Notes under the pieces: generated by a model
Told to the model about the DNA's origin: nothing
What the model saw: the letters and a program-made list of their open reading frames with translations, nothing else
Databases searched by the model: none
Source: DASQMT01 sp963827335
GTDB lineage: Bacteria; Actinomycetota; Thermoleophilia; Solirubrobacterales; Solirubrobacteraceae
Reading direction: 5' to 3'
NCBI GenBank assembly: GCA_963827335.1
Contig: CAWHAP010000010.1
Coordinates: 62,001 to 126,000 of the forward strand
Length of the DNA stretch: 64,000 nucleotides
In this document: one piece after another, positions 8,098 through 17,249 of the stretch
Position numbering within the stretch: the stretch's first letter is position 1
Layout of the letters: the number at the start of each line of letters is the position of its first letter
Program-made: the position numbers and the translations under genes

Positions 8098-9153
8098 ATG
8101 GGGGACGGCCGATTCAATCGCGCGCTCGAGCAGGGCAAGGCGCGCACCACCGACATCAAGGGCCGCGTGCCGGAGCTGAAGGACCGCGTCCCCGAGCTCA
8201 AGGAGCGCGGCGCGGAGCTGACGGCCCGCCGCGCCGAGGACCTCAAGCAGCGGTCGGGGGAGCTCAAGCAGCGCGGCGCGGAGCTGCGCACGCGCGGCGG
8301 CGAGCTGGCCCGCCAGTACGCGAAGATGGACGTCTCCTGGGCGCGCATGCCGCACGCGCGGCTGGCGCGCGAGTTCCTGCTCAGCGGCGTGCTCGGCCCC
8401 ATGACCGACTGGTACCTGCGCCGGCGGGCGGTCGGCCGCGAGGTCTTCGACGACCTCAAGCATCCGGTCATCTTCGTCGCCAACCACTCCAGCCACCTCG
8501 ACACGCCGACGATCCTGCGCGCGATCCCGCGCCGCTGGCGGAACCGCACCGCGGTCGCCGCGGCCGCGGACTACTTCTACAGGAAGCGCTGGAAGGCGAA
8601 CGGCGTCGCGCTGCTCTTCAACACCGTGCCGCTCGGCCGCGACGGCGGCGGCCTCGGCAACGGCGCCACCGACCACGTCGACCGCCTGATCAACGAGCGC
8701 TGGAACCTGCTCATGTTCCCCGAGGGCACGCGCTCGCGCGACGGCGCGATCGGCAAGGTGCGCTCCGGTGCCGCGGTGATCGCCGCGCACCACGGGATCG
8801 ACATCGTCCCGATCTACGTCTCGGGCACGCACGACGCGATGCCGCCCGGGCAGAACTGGCCCAAGCGCCGTCCGGGCCGCTTCCTGTCGCGCCGGCACCG
8901 CACCGAGGTGCGCTTCGGCGCGCCGATCCCCTGCCCGGACGCCGACCGGCGCCGCGAGGTCATGGCCGAGGTCCAGGAGTTCTGGGAGCGCCAGGGCCTG
9001 CCGCGGGAGCCCGAGCCCGCCCCGGTCGCGCACGACGTGCTGCTGATCCACCGCACGCTGATGGCGCACGAGGCCGCGACCGGCCAGGCCGCCGGGACGC
9101 GCTTCGAGCAGCTCGAGGTGGGGGAGCCGGACCGCTCCACCACCGCCGCCTGA
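8098..9153 (+). CDS. 1-acyl-sn-glycerol-3-phosphate acyltransferase-like (PlsC) with N-terminal heptad repeat
   Basis: 351 residues from ATG 8098; an in-frame ATG at 8062 is possible. The PlsC domain has the catalytic NHSSHLD (H-x4-D) and the glycerol-phosphate-binding FPEGTRSRDG, so it should acylate a lysophospholipid at the inner membrane face. Residues 20-72 form an extra segment of about seven units, six of them seven residues apart (PELKDRV, PELKERG, AELTARR, then GELKQRG, AELRTRG), a charged amphipathic helix not usual in PlsC. It may lie on the membrane or oligomerise. There is a link to the glycerol-rich region downstream and to pgsA, but no operon. Confidence 0.85.
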   Translation: MGDGRFNRALEQGKARTTDIKGRVPELKDRVPELKERGAELTARRAEDLKQRSGELKQRGAELRTRGGELARQYAKMDVSWARMPHARLAREFLLSGVLGPMTDWYLRRRAVGREVFDDLKHPVIFVANHSSHLDTPTILRAIPRRWRNRTAVAAAADYFYRKRWKANGVALLFNTVPLGRDGGGLGNGATDHVDRLINERWNLLMFPEGTRSRDGAIGKVRSGAAVIAAHHGIDIVPIYVSGTHDAMPPGQNWPKRRPGRFLSRRHRTEVRFGAPIPCPDADRRREVMAEVQEFWERQGLPREPEPAPVAHDVLLIHRTLMAHEAATGQAAGTRFEQLEVGEPDRSTTAA

Positions 9154-9182
9154 TTTACACGGCCGACGCCCATCTATACGGT
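9154..9182 (+). promoter_or_regulatory. Probable dhaK promoter
   Basis: TTTACA (9154-9159), 17 bases, TACGGT (9177-9182), just after the acyltransferase stop. GGAGGAG precedes the dhaK ATG by a usual distance, so this transcript would have a leader. Confidence 0.5.
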
Positions 9183-9239
9183 CCACCGGATGCGGTCCCA
9201 CCACCCGTGGAGCCGGGGAAGCGAGCGGAGGAGACGGGC

Positions 9240-10238
<999 letters not shown>

Positions 10239-10251
10239 GGGAGGTCGCCAC

Positions 10252-10881
10252 GTGAGCATCACCGCCACCGAGGTGCGCGCCTGGATCGCGCGCTTCGCCG
10301 CCGACGTCGCCGCGAACCGCGCCGAGCTCGTCAAGCTCGACACGGCGATCGGCGACGGCGACCACGGCACGAACATGGACCGCGGGATGCGCAAGGCGGT
10401 GGAGAAGCTCGACGCGCTCGAGGGCGACGACATCGGCGCCATCCTCAAGGCCGTGGGGATGGCGCTCGTGTCCAGCGTCGGCGGGGCGGCGGGCCCGCTC
10501 TACGGGACGCTGTTCCTGCAGATGGGCGCGTCCGCGGCCGGGAAGGCGGAGCTCGACCTGGCGGGCTGGACCGACGCGCTCGAGACGGGCGCCAAGGGCG
10601 TGCAGGCCCGCGGCAAGGCCGAGCCGGAGGACAAGACGATGATGGACGCCCTGCTGCCCGCGGTGGCGGCGCTGCGCTCCGCCGCCGAGGGGGGCGCGGA
10701 GCTCGGCGACGCGCTGGCGCAGTCCGCCGCGGCGGCCGAGGAGGGCATGAAGGCGACGATCCCGCTGGAGGCGCGCAAGGGGCGGGCGAGCTACCTCGGC
10801 CCCCGCAGCGTCGGCCACCAGGACCCCGGGGCGACGTCGACGCACCTGCTGCTGCTCGCGGCGGCGGAGACGCTCGCCTGA
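10252..10881 (+). CDS. dhaL: Dihydroxyacetone kinase, ADP-binding subunit DhaL
   Basis: 209 residues, GTG start behind GGGGAGG. DhaL holds ADP as a tightly bound coenzyme, is re-phosphorylated by DhaM, and passes the phosphate to dihydroxyacetone on DhaK. The Mg2+/nucleotide loop is IGDGDHGTNMDRG near 33-45; the second loop is SVGGAAGPLYG near 77, and the C-terminal SYLGPRSVGHQDPGA is typical. The stop is one base from the convergent glpK stop. It belongs with dhaK; no ATP-type DAK2 fusion is present. Confidence 0.95.
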   Translation: MSITATEVRAWIARFAADVAANRAELVKLDTAIGDGDHGTNMDRGMRKAVEKLDALEGDDIGAILKAVGMALVSSVGGAAGPLYGTLFLQMGASAAGKAELDLAGWTDALETGAKGVQARGKAEPEDKTMMDALLPAVAALRSAAEGGAELGDALAQSAAAAEEGMKATIPLEARKGRASYLGPRSVGHQDPGATSTHLLLLAAAETLA

Positions 10882-10882
10882 C

Positions 10883-12376
10883 TCAGTCGTCGTCGTCGAC
10901 CCAGTCCATCGTGCGCTGCACCGCCTTGCGCCACTTGCGGTAGCGCCGGTCGCGCACCGCGGGCTCCATCGCGGGCAGCCACTCGGCCGCCTTGTGCCAG
11001 TGCGTGCGCAGGTCCTCGACGTCGGGCCAGAACCCGACGGCGAGGCCGGCGGCGTACGCCGCGCCGAGCGACGGCGCCTCGGCCACGATCGGCCGCATGA
11101 CCGGCACGTCGAGCACGTCGGCGAGGCTCTGCATCAGCAGGTTGTTGGCGGTCATGCCGCCGTCGACCTTGAGCGAGACGAGCTCGACGCCGGCCTCGGC
11201 GTTCATCGCCTCGACCACCTCGAGCGTCTGCCACGCGGTCGCCTCGAGCACGGCGCGGGCCAGGTGGCCCTTGCTGATGTAGCCGGTCAGGCCGGCGATC
11301 ACGCCGCGCGCGTCGCTGCGCCAGTGCGGCGCGAACAGGCCGCTGAACGCGGGCACGAAGTAGCAGCCGCCGTTGTCGTCGACGGTGCGCGCCAGCGTCT
11401 CGATCTCCGGCGCGCTGCCGATCAGGCCGAGCTTGTCGCGGAACCACTGGACGAGCGCGCCGGTGACCGCGATCGATCCCTCGAGCGCGTACGTCGCCGG
11501 CTCGTCGCCGATCTTGTAGCCGACGGTGGTGAGCAGGCCGTTGGCCGACACGACCGGCTGCTCGCCGGTGTTCATGAGCAGGAAGCTGCCCGTCCCGTAG
11601 GTGCACTTGGCGTCGCCGGGGGCGAAGCAGGTCTGGCCGAACAGCGCGGCGTGCTGGTCGCCGAGCGCCGCCGCGACGGGCAGCCCGGCGAGCGCCCCGC
11701 GCGCCTCGCCGTACACCTCCACCGACGGGCGGATCTCGGGCAGCATGGCCCGCGGCACGCCCATCGCGTCGAGCAGGACGTCGTCCCAGTCGAGCGTCTC
11801 CAGGTTCATCAGCATCGTGCGCCCGGCGTTCGTGACGTCGGTGATGTGACGGCCCGTGAGGTTCCACAGCAACCACGAGTCGATCGTCCCGAACAGCACC
11901 TCGCCGGACGCCGCCCGCTCCTCCAGGCCGTCGACGTGGTCGAGCAGCCAGCGGATCTTCGGCCCGGAGAAGTACGTCGCGAGCGGCAGCCCGCAGCGGT
12001 CGCGGAAGCGGCCGGCGCCCTCGTCGCCGCCCAGCTCGCGCACCAGATGGTCCGTGCGCGTGTCCTGCCAGCTCAGTGCGTTGTGGACGGGCTGCCCGGT
12101 GACCCGGTCCCACAGCACCGTCGTCTCGCGCTGGTTCGTGATGCCGAGCGCGACGAGGTCGCCGAGCGCGATCCCGGCGGTGGCGAGCGCGTCGTCGACG
12201 ACGTGCTCGACGTTGCGCAGGATGGCGACCGGGTCGTGCTCGACGTGGCCCGGCCGGGGGAAGATGTGCTCGTGCTCGACCTGGCTGACCGCGACGATGC
12301 GCGAGCTGACGTCGAAGACGATGCAGCGCGACGACGCGGTCCCCTGGTCGACCGATGCGACGAAGCGCTCGCTCAC
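10883..12376 (-). CDS. glpK: Glycerol kinase, copy 1
   Basis: 497 residues, the normal length. Makes sn-glycerol 3-phosphate from glycerol and ATP. FGGY-kinase landmarks: N-terminal nucleotide loop DQGTASSR, TNQRET near 84, SWQDTRTD for glycerol contacts, SGPKIRWLLD near 143, and KVDGGMTANNLLMQ near 410. The loop reads DQGTASSR where glycerol kinases normally have DQGTTSSR, a conservative change beside the phosphate site. GTG start, with AGGAAGG upstream. It is followed upstream on the same strand by the IclR regulator (25-base gap), so both probably share a transcript. A second copy is at 14080. Confidence 0.94.
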   Translation of the reverse strand: MSERFVASVDQGTASSRCIVFDVSSRIVAVSQVEHEHIFPRPGHVEHDPVAILRNVEHVVDDALATAGIALGDLVALGITNQRETTVLWDRVTGQPVHNALSWQDTRTDHLVRELGGDEGAGRFRDRCGLPLATYFSGPKIRWLLDHVDGLEERAASGEVLFGTIDSWLLWNLTGRHITDVTNAGRTMLMNLETLDWDDVLLDAMGVPRAMLPEIRPSVEVYGEARGALAGLPVAAALGDQHAALFGQTCFAPGDAKCTYGTGSFLLMNTGEQPVVSANGLLTTVGYKIGDEPATYALEGSIAVTGALVQWFRDKLGLIGSAPEIETLARTVDDNGGCYFVPAFSGLFAPHWRSDARGVIAGLTGYISKGHLARAVLEATAWQTLEVVEAMNAEAGVELVSLKVDGGMTANNLLMQSLADVLDVPVMRPIVAEAPSLGAAYAAGLAVGFWPDVEDLRTHWHKAAEWLPAMEPAVRDRRYRKWRKAVQRTMDWVDDDD

Positions 12377-12401
12377 GGCACCTTCCTACCACGTCGGCCC
12401 C

Positions 12402-13166
12402 TCACCATGGGATCGCTCCGAGATCGCGGGAGATCGAGCGGGCGGCCTCGCGGACGTAGGACACGAGGTCGGACCTGACCTCGCCGTCCTCGCGCAGCCG
12501 CTCGACGGGGCCCGAGATGCCGATCGCGCCGACGACCACGCCGCGCCGGTCCTCGATCGGGGCGGCGATCGAGACCTCGCCGGCGACGAGCTCCTCGTGG
12601 TCGTCGGCCCACCCGCGCTCGACGACGTCGGCGAGATGCTCCGCCAGCGCCTCCCACTCGGTCAGCGTCGACGGCGTGAACTGCGGCAGGCCCTCCGCCG
12701 CGAGCTCGGCCGCCGCGTAGCGGTTGGCGGCCAGCAGCACCTTGCCGAGCGCGGTCGCGTGGGCCGGCATCAGCGCGCCGACCTCGAGCGCCTGGCGGCT
12801 GTCGTCCGGCCGGAAGACGTGGTGCACGACGAGCACGCGGCTCTCGTGCAGCGTGCCGATGCGGACGCTCTCGCCGCTGCGCGTGGCCAGCGAGTCGGAC
12901 CAGTTCAGCGCACGCGTGCGCAGCTCGTTGCCGTCCAGGTAGCTCGAGCCCATGTGCAGCAGCGCGGCCCCGAGCTGGTACTTGCCGGTCTCTGGGTCTT
13001 GCTCCACGAACCCCACCTGTGCGAGGGTGCGCAGGATGCCGTGAACGGTCCCCTTCGGGAGGCCCAGCTCGCCCGCGAGCTGGACCACGCCGAGGCGCCG
13101 GTTGCGCCCCGAGAGGAGCCGCAGGATGGCGGCTGCGCGTTCGATCGATTGGATCGGAGCGGGCAC
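12402..13166 (-). CDS. IclR-family regulator of glycerol genes (GylR/GlpR-like)
   Basis: 254 residues. N-terminal winged helix-turn-helix (AAAILRLLSG through LGLPKGTVHGILRTL, residues about 11-50), then the IclR effector domain (HVFRPDD near 105, LMPAHATALGKVLLAA near 133, ISIAAPIEDRRG region near 195). In Streptomyces the glycerol operon is controlled by an IclR protein of this kind. Here the gene lies between glpK and the glpF-glpK-glpABC operon, divergent from the latter, and two operator-like repeats occupy the shared intergenic DNA. I infer glycerol or glycerol 3-phosphate as inducer. TAGGTT at 13177-13182 (reverse strand) may be its own -10. Confidence 0.85.
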   Translation of the reverse strand: MPAPIQSIERAAAILRLLSGRNRRLGVVQLAGELGLPKGTVHGILRTLAQVGFVEQDPETGKYQLGAALLHMGSSYLDGNELRTRALNWSDSLATRSGESVRIGTLHESRVLVVHHVFRPDDSRQALEVGALMPAHATALGKVLLAANRYAAAELAAEGLPQFTPSTLTEWEALAEHLADVVERGWADDHEELVAGEVSIAAPIEDRRGVVVGAIGISGPVERLREDGEVRSDLVSYVREAARSISRDLGAIPW

Positions 13167-13183
13167 TCTGGGGTGGAACCTAA

Positions 13184-13220
13184 CCGAACGTGGTTCGACA
13201 TTGCCGAACTCCGGTTGACA
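13184..13220. promoter_or_regulatory. Tandem operator-like repeats, probably the IclR binding site
   Basis: Two 17-base direct repeats exactly 20 bases apart: 13184-13200 and 13204-13220, both starting CCGAAC and ending GACA. The first contains the perfect inverted repeat CGAAC-GTG-GTTCG (13185-13197). The second includes the -35 box of the glpF promoter, so binding would block it. The two copies on the same helix face suit an IclR dimer of dimers. Confidence 0.55.
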
Positions 13221-13244
13221 ATGCCAGACGCACCGGTCTAGTGT
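13215..13244 (+). promoter_or_regulatory. Probable promoter of the glpF-glpK-glpABC-dhaM operon
   Basis: TTGACA (13215-13220), 18 bases, TAGTGT (13239-13244). The -35 box is one of the few consensus boxes in the window and is part of the second operator repeat. Transcription would start near 13251, leaving a short leader with a strong GGAGGAGGAGAGG ribosome-binding site before the TTG start of glpF. Confidence 0.6.
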
Positions 13245-13286
13245 CCAGCGCGCTGGGTCAACGCTCGACGGAGGAGGAGAGGACTC

Positions 13287-13997
13287 TTGAGCATCTTCGG
13301 CGCTGAGGTCATCGGGACCGCGCTACTGATCTTGCTGGGCAACGGCGTGGTGGCGTGCGTGCTGCTGGCCCAGTCGAAGGGCCAGAACGGCGGATGGATC
13401 GTGATCACGTTCGGTTGGGGCCTCGCGGTCATGACCGGCGCCTTCGCGGTGGGGCAGTTCAGCGGTGCACACCTGAACCCGGCTGTGACGATCGGCTTCT
13501 GGGTGGCAGGGACGATCGACGGCGGCGACGTGCCCGAGTACCTCGCCGGCGAGTTCATCGGCGCGTTCATCGGCGCCACGCTCGTCTGGCTCGCCTACCT
13601 CGATCACTGGAAGGAGACCGAGGACCCCGGGCTCAAGCTGGCCTGCTTCAGCACGGCGCCGGCGATCCGCAACCCGGTCAGCAACATCATCACCGAGGTC
13701 ATCGGGACGTTCGTGCTGGTGTTCGGGATCCTCGCCTTCTTCGACAACGCCGCGACCGCGGACACCGGGCTCGGCGCATTGATCGTCGGCCTGCTCGTGG
13801 TCGGGATCGGGTTGTCGCTCGGCGGGCCGACGGGCTACGCGATCAACCCGGCCCGCGACCTCGGGCCGCGCATCATGCACGCGATCCTGCCGATCGCCGG
13901 CAAGGGCGACTCGGACTGGGGCTACGCGTGGATCCCCGTGGTGGCGCCGCTCATCGGCGGCATCCTCGCGGCGGGCGCGTACAAGGCCTTCTTCTAG
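13287..13997 (+). CDS. glpF: Glycerol uptake facilitator (aquaglyceroporin)
   Basis: 236 residues, six transmembrane helices expected. Both pore motifs are present: HLNPAV near residue 61 and INPARD near 188; the Asp after the second NPA is the aquaglyceroporin marker that separates glycerol channels from water channels. It admits glycerol by facilitated diffusion, which the following kinase traps as glycerol 3-phosphate. The start is TTG 13287, nine bases after GGAGGAGGAGAGG; the protein then begins MSIFGAEVIGT as expected. First gene of the operon under the tandem IclR-like operators. Confidence 0.95.
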   Translation: MSIFGAEVIGTALLILLGNGVVACVLLAQSKGQNGGWIVITFGWGLAVMTGAFAVGQFSGAHLNPAVTIGFWVAGTIDGGDVPEYLAGEFIGAFIGATLVWLAYLDHWKETEDPGLKLACFSTAPAIRNPVSNIITEVIGTFVLVFGILAFFDNAATADTGLGALIVGLLVVGIGLSLGGPTGYAINPARDLGPRIMHAILPIAGKGDSDWGYAWIPVVAPLIGGILAAGAYKAFF

Positions 13998-14079
13998 GCC
14001 CCCGGCCGACACCCACCCGATACGGAGGGCGGCGTCCGGCGGGGCGCCGCCCGCTCACCTGGAATCAGGAGGAAGCCTC

Positions 14080-15594
14080 ATGGCGAAGTACGCGGCAGCG
14101 ATCGATCAGGGCACCACGAGCACGCGGTGCATGATCTTCGACCACGGCGGCCAGGTCGTCTCCGTGGCGCAGAAGGAGCACGAGCAGATCTACCCCAAGC
14201 CCGGTTGGGTGGAGCACGACGTGGAGGAGATCTGGGCGCGGACCCAGGAGGTCGTCGACGAGGCGGTCGCCTCGGCCGGCGCCGGCGACGGCGACGTGGC
14301 GGCGGTCGGCATCACCAACCAGCGCGAGACCGCGGTGGTGTGGGACCGCACGACGGGCAAGCCGATCCACAACGCGCTCGTCTGGCAGGACACGCGCACG
14401 GACAAGCTCGTCGACGAGTACTCGCGCGACGGCGGCCAGGCGCGCTTCCAGGAGAAGGTCGGCCTGCCGCTGGCGACCTACTTCTCCGGCCCGAAGATCC
14501 GCTGGATCCTCGACAACGTCGACGGCGCGGCCGCGAAGGCCGACTCCGGCGACCTGCTGTTCGGGAACATGGACACCTGGCTGCTGTGGAACCTCACGGG
14601 CGGCACGGACGGCGGCCAGCACATCACCGACGTGACGAACGCCAGCCGCACGATGCTGATGGACCTCAAGACCCTCTCGTGGGACTCCGAGGTCATGGAC
14701 GTGATGGGGATCCCGGCGGCGATGCTGCCCGAGATCAAGGCGTCCAGCGAGGTCTACGGCGAGGTCCGATCGGGCGGCGCGCTGCAGGGCGTGCCGATCG
14801 CGGGCGACCTGGGCGATCAGCAGGCGGCGACGTTCGGGCAGACGTGCTTCTCGGTCGGCGAGGCCAAGAACACGTACGGCACGGGCAACTTCCTGCTGCT
14901 CAACACGGGCACGGAGGCCGTCGCGTCGAAGAACGGGCTGCTGACGACCGTCGGCTACAAGATCGGCGACCAGGACACGGTGTACTGCCTCGAGGGGTCG
15001 ATCGCGATCACGGGCGCGCTGGTGCAGTGGCTGCGCGACAACCTGAAGATGATCAAGGCCGCCCCGGAGGTCGAGGAGCTGGCCCAGACGGTCGAGGACA
15101 ACGGCGGCTGCTACATCGTGCCGGCGTTCTCCGGCCTGTTCGCGCCGTACTGGAAGTCCAACGCCCGCGGCGTGTTCGCCGGCCTGACCCGCTACGTCAA
15201 CGCCGGGCACATCGCCCGCGCGACGCTGGAGGCGACCGCCTTCCAGAGCCGCGAGGTCGTCGAGGCGATGAACCAGGACTCCGGCGTGGAGCTCGAGTCG
15301 CTCAAGGTCGACGGCGGCATGGTCGGCAACGACCTGCTGATGCAGTTCCAGGCCGACCTGCTCGGCGTGCCGGTGATCCGGCCGAAGGTGCCGGAGACCA
15401 CGTCGCTGGGCGCCGCGTACGCGGCCGGGCTGGCGACCGGGTTCTGGGGCGAGGTCGAGGACCTGCGCGAGAACTGGGTCGAGGACAAGCGCTGGGAGCC
15501 GACGATGGACTCCGCCAAGCGCGACGAGTACTACAAGTACTGGAAGCGCGCGGTCACGCGCACGTTCGACTGGTTCGACGCGGACGAGGGCTGA
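14080..15594 (+). CDS. glpK: Glycerol kinase, copy 2
   Basis: 504 residues, ATG preceded by AGGAGG. Canonical DQGTTSTR nucleotide loop near residue 9, VWQDTRTDKL near 101, SGPKIRWILDN near 140 and KVDGGMVGNDLLMQFQADL near 408. Compared with copy 1 it contains an extra short insertion (GGTDGGQ near 180). Its place directly after glpF and before glpABC makes it the main catabolic kinase of this operon, while copy 1 sits with the regulator. The gene is followed by a strong GC hairpin at 15604-15633, which may reduce transcription into glpA. Confidence 0.96.
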   Translation: MAKYAAAIDQGTTSTRCMIFDHGGQVVSVAQKEHEQIYPKPGWVEHDVEEIWARTQEVVDEAVASAGAGDGDVAAVGITNQRETAVVWDRTTGKPIHNALVWQDTRTDKLVDEYSRDGGQARFQEKVGLPLATYFSGPKIRWILDNVDGAAAKADSGDLLFGNMDTWLLWNLTGGTDGGQHITDVTNASRTMLMDLKTLSWDSEVMDVMGIPAAMLPEIKASSEVYGEVRSGGALQGVPIAGDLGDQQAATFGQTCFSVGEAKNTYGTGNFLLLNTGTEAVASKNGLLTTVGYKIGDQDTVYCLEGSIAITGALVQWLRDNLKMIKAAPEVEELAQTVEDNGGCYIVPAFSGLFAPYWKSNARGVFAGLTRYVNAGHIARATLEATAFQSREVVEAMNQDSGVELESLKVDGGMVGNDLLMQFQADLLGVPVIRPKVPETTSLGAAYAAGLATGFWGEVEDLRENWVEDKRWEPTMDSAKRDEYYKYWKRAVTRTFDWFDADEG

Positions 15595-15603
15595 GCGGCG
15601 GAC

Positions 15604-15633
15604 GAGCGGGCGGCGCGCCGCGCCGCCCCGCTC
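15604..15633 (+). terminator. GC-rich hairpin between glpK and glpA
   Basis: Arms of 14 and 15 bases (15604-15617 and 15619-15633) pair with one bulge and a one-base loop as drawn; a few closing pairs must open. No T tract follows. It could be an attenuator or partial terminator. TAGGAT at 15665-15670, six bases before the glpA GTG, could then start a separate leaderless glpABC transcript. Confidence 0.45.
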
Positions 15634-15676
15634 ATCCGGGCGCCGACGGGATAGGCCCGCAGCGTAGGATGCGGCC

Positions 15677-17249
15677 GTGACCACGCTCCGATCGGAGGTC
15701 CTCGTCATCGGCGGCGGCGCGACCGGCGCCGGCGTGGCGTGGGACTGCGCGCTCCGCGGCTACGACGTGACGCTCGTCGAGCGCGGCGATCTCGCCGAGG
15801 GCACGAGCGGCCGCTTCCACGGCCTGCTGCACTCGGGCGGCCGCTACGTCGTCAAGGACGCCGTCGCCGCCGAGGAGTGCGTGGTCGAGAACGAGATCCT
15901 GCGCCGGATCGTCCCCGACTGCATCGAGGACACGGGCGGGCTGTTCGTCACGACGCCCGACGACGACCCCGGCTACGGCGACCGCTTCATGGAGGGCTGC
16001 CGGACGGCCAGGCTGCCGGCGGAGGAGATCGACGTCTCCGAGGCGCTGCGGCGCGAGCCGCGCCTGAACCCCGGCATCCGGCGCGCCTTCACGGTGCCCG
16101 ACGCGTCGATCGACGCGTGGAAGACGGTCTGGGCCTTCGCGGGCGCCGCGGCCGAGCGCGGCGCGCGCATCCTCACCTACCACCGCGTGATCGACCTGCA
16201 CGTGGCCGGCGGCGCGGTCACGGGCGCCCGGCTGCGCAACGAGCGGACGGGCGAGGAGCTCGACGTCGAGACCGGCTTCGTGCTCAACGCGTCGGGCGCG
16301 TGGGCGGCCCAGATCCTCCACATGGCGGGGATCGAGGACGTCGGCGTGGTCCCGGGCAAGGGGATCATGATCGCGATGAACCACCGGCTCGTGAACACGG
16401 TGATCAACCGCTGCACGATGCCGGCCGACGGCGACATCCTCGTCCCGATCCGCACGGTCAGCGTGATCGGCACGACCGACATCCACGCCACCGACCCGGA
16501 CGAGATCCCGGTGACCCAGGCCGAGGTCGACCAGATGCTCGACGACGGCGAGCGGCTCGTGCCCGGCTTCCGGCAGGCGCGCGCGCTGCGCGTATGGGCC
16601 GGGGTGCGGCCGCTGTTCCAGGACGCGCGCGCCGGCGAGGTCAAGGACACGCGCGACGTCAGCCGCACGCACGCGGTCGTCGACCACCGCGCCCGCGACG
16701 GCGTCGACGGCCTGCTGACGATGTCGGGCGGCAAGCTCACGACGCTGCGCCTGATGGCGCAGGACCTCGTCGACGCCATGTGCGCGCAGCTCGGCCACGA
16801 CCGGCCCTGCACGACCGCCGAGGTGCAGCCGCCCAGCCAGGAGGGCAAGCGGCCCTACGCGCTCGGCTCGCGCCTGGAGGCGCGCGAGGAGACGCTCCAG
16901 GACGAGCAGCTCATCTGCGAGTGCGAGCTGATCGGGCGCGCGAAGCTCGAGACGGGCATGCGCGCGCCGCGGGACCGCGAACCTCGACGACCTCCGGCGC
17001 CTGCTGCGGCTGGGCATGGGGCCGTGCCAGGGCGGCTTCTGCATCTATCGCGCGACGGGCATCCTGCACGGCGTCGACCGGCTCGACGGCGCCGAGGCGG
17101 ACGCGTCGCTGCGGCACTTCCTGCAGGAGCGCTGGAAGGGCGTGTACCCGATCCTCTACGGCGACCAGCTGCGCCAGGCGCGGCTGGACGACTGGATCTT
17201 CCAGGGCCTGCTCGACGTCGAGCACCTGCCCGAGGAGGCGCCGGCGTGA
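15677..17249 (+). CDS. glpA: Anaerobic-type glycerol-3-phosphate dehydrogenase subunit A, frame broken by a +1 indel
   Basis: Oxidises glycerol 3-phosphate to DHAP as catalytic subunit of GlpABC. The FAD site is VIGGGATGAG near residue 10. The frame is good through the BFD-like [2Fe-2S] region (ICECELIG near 414), then shifts: from about 16962 the conserved sequence continues in another frame (NLDDLRRLLRLGMGPCQGG, FCIYRATG, RWKGVYPILYGDQLR), which closely matches the E. coli GlpA tail. Removing one C at 16967-16968 restores a 523-residue protein ending at 17249. All cysteines are intact after correction, so I favour a sequence error over inactivation. Without correction the frame would run on into glpB. 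The stop overlaps the glpB start (GTGA). Confidence 0.88.

Noticed and set aside
15604..15633. Strong intrinsic terminator ending the glpFK transcript
   Set aside because: The hairpin is stable but has no T tract, and the tight glycerol gene order argues for at least partial read-through; kept only as a possible attenuator.
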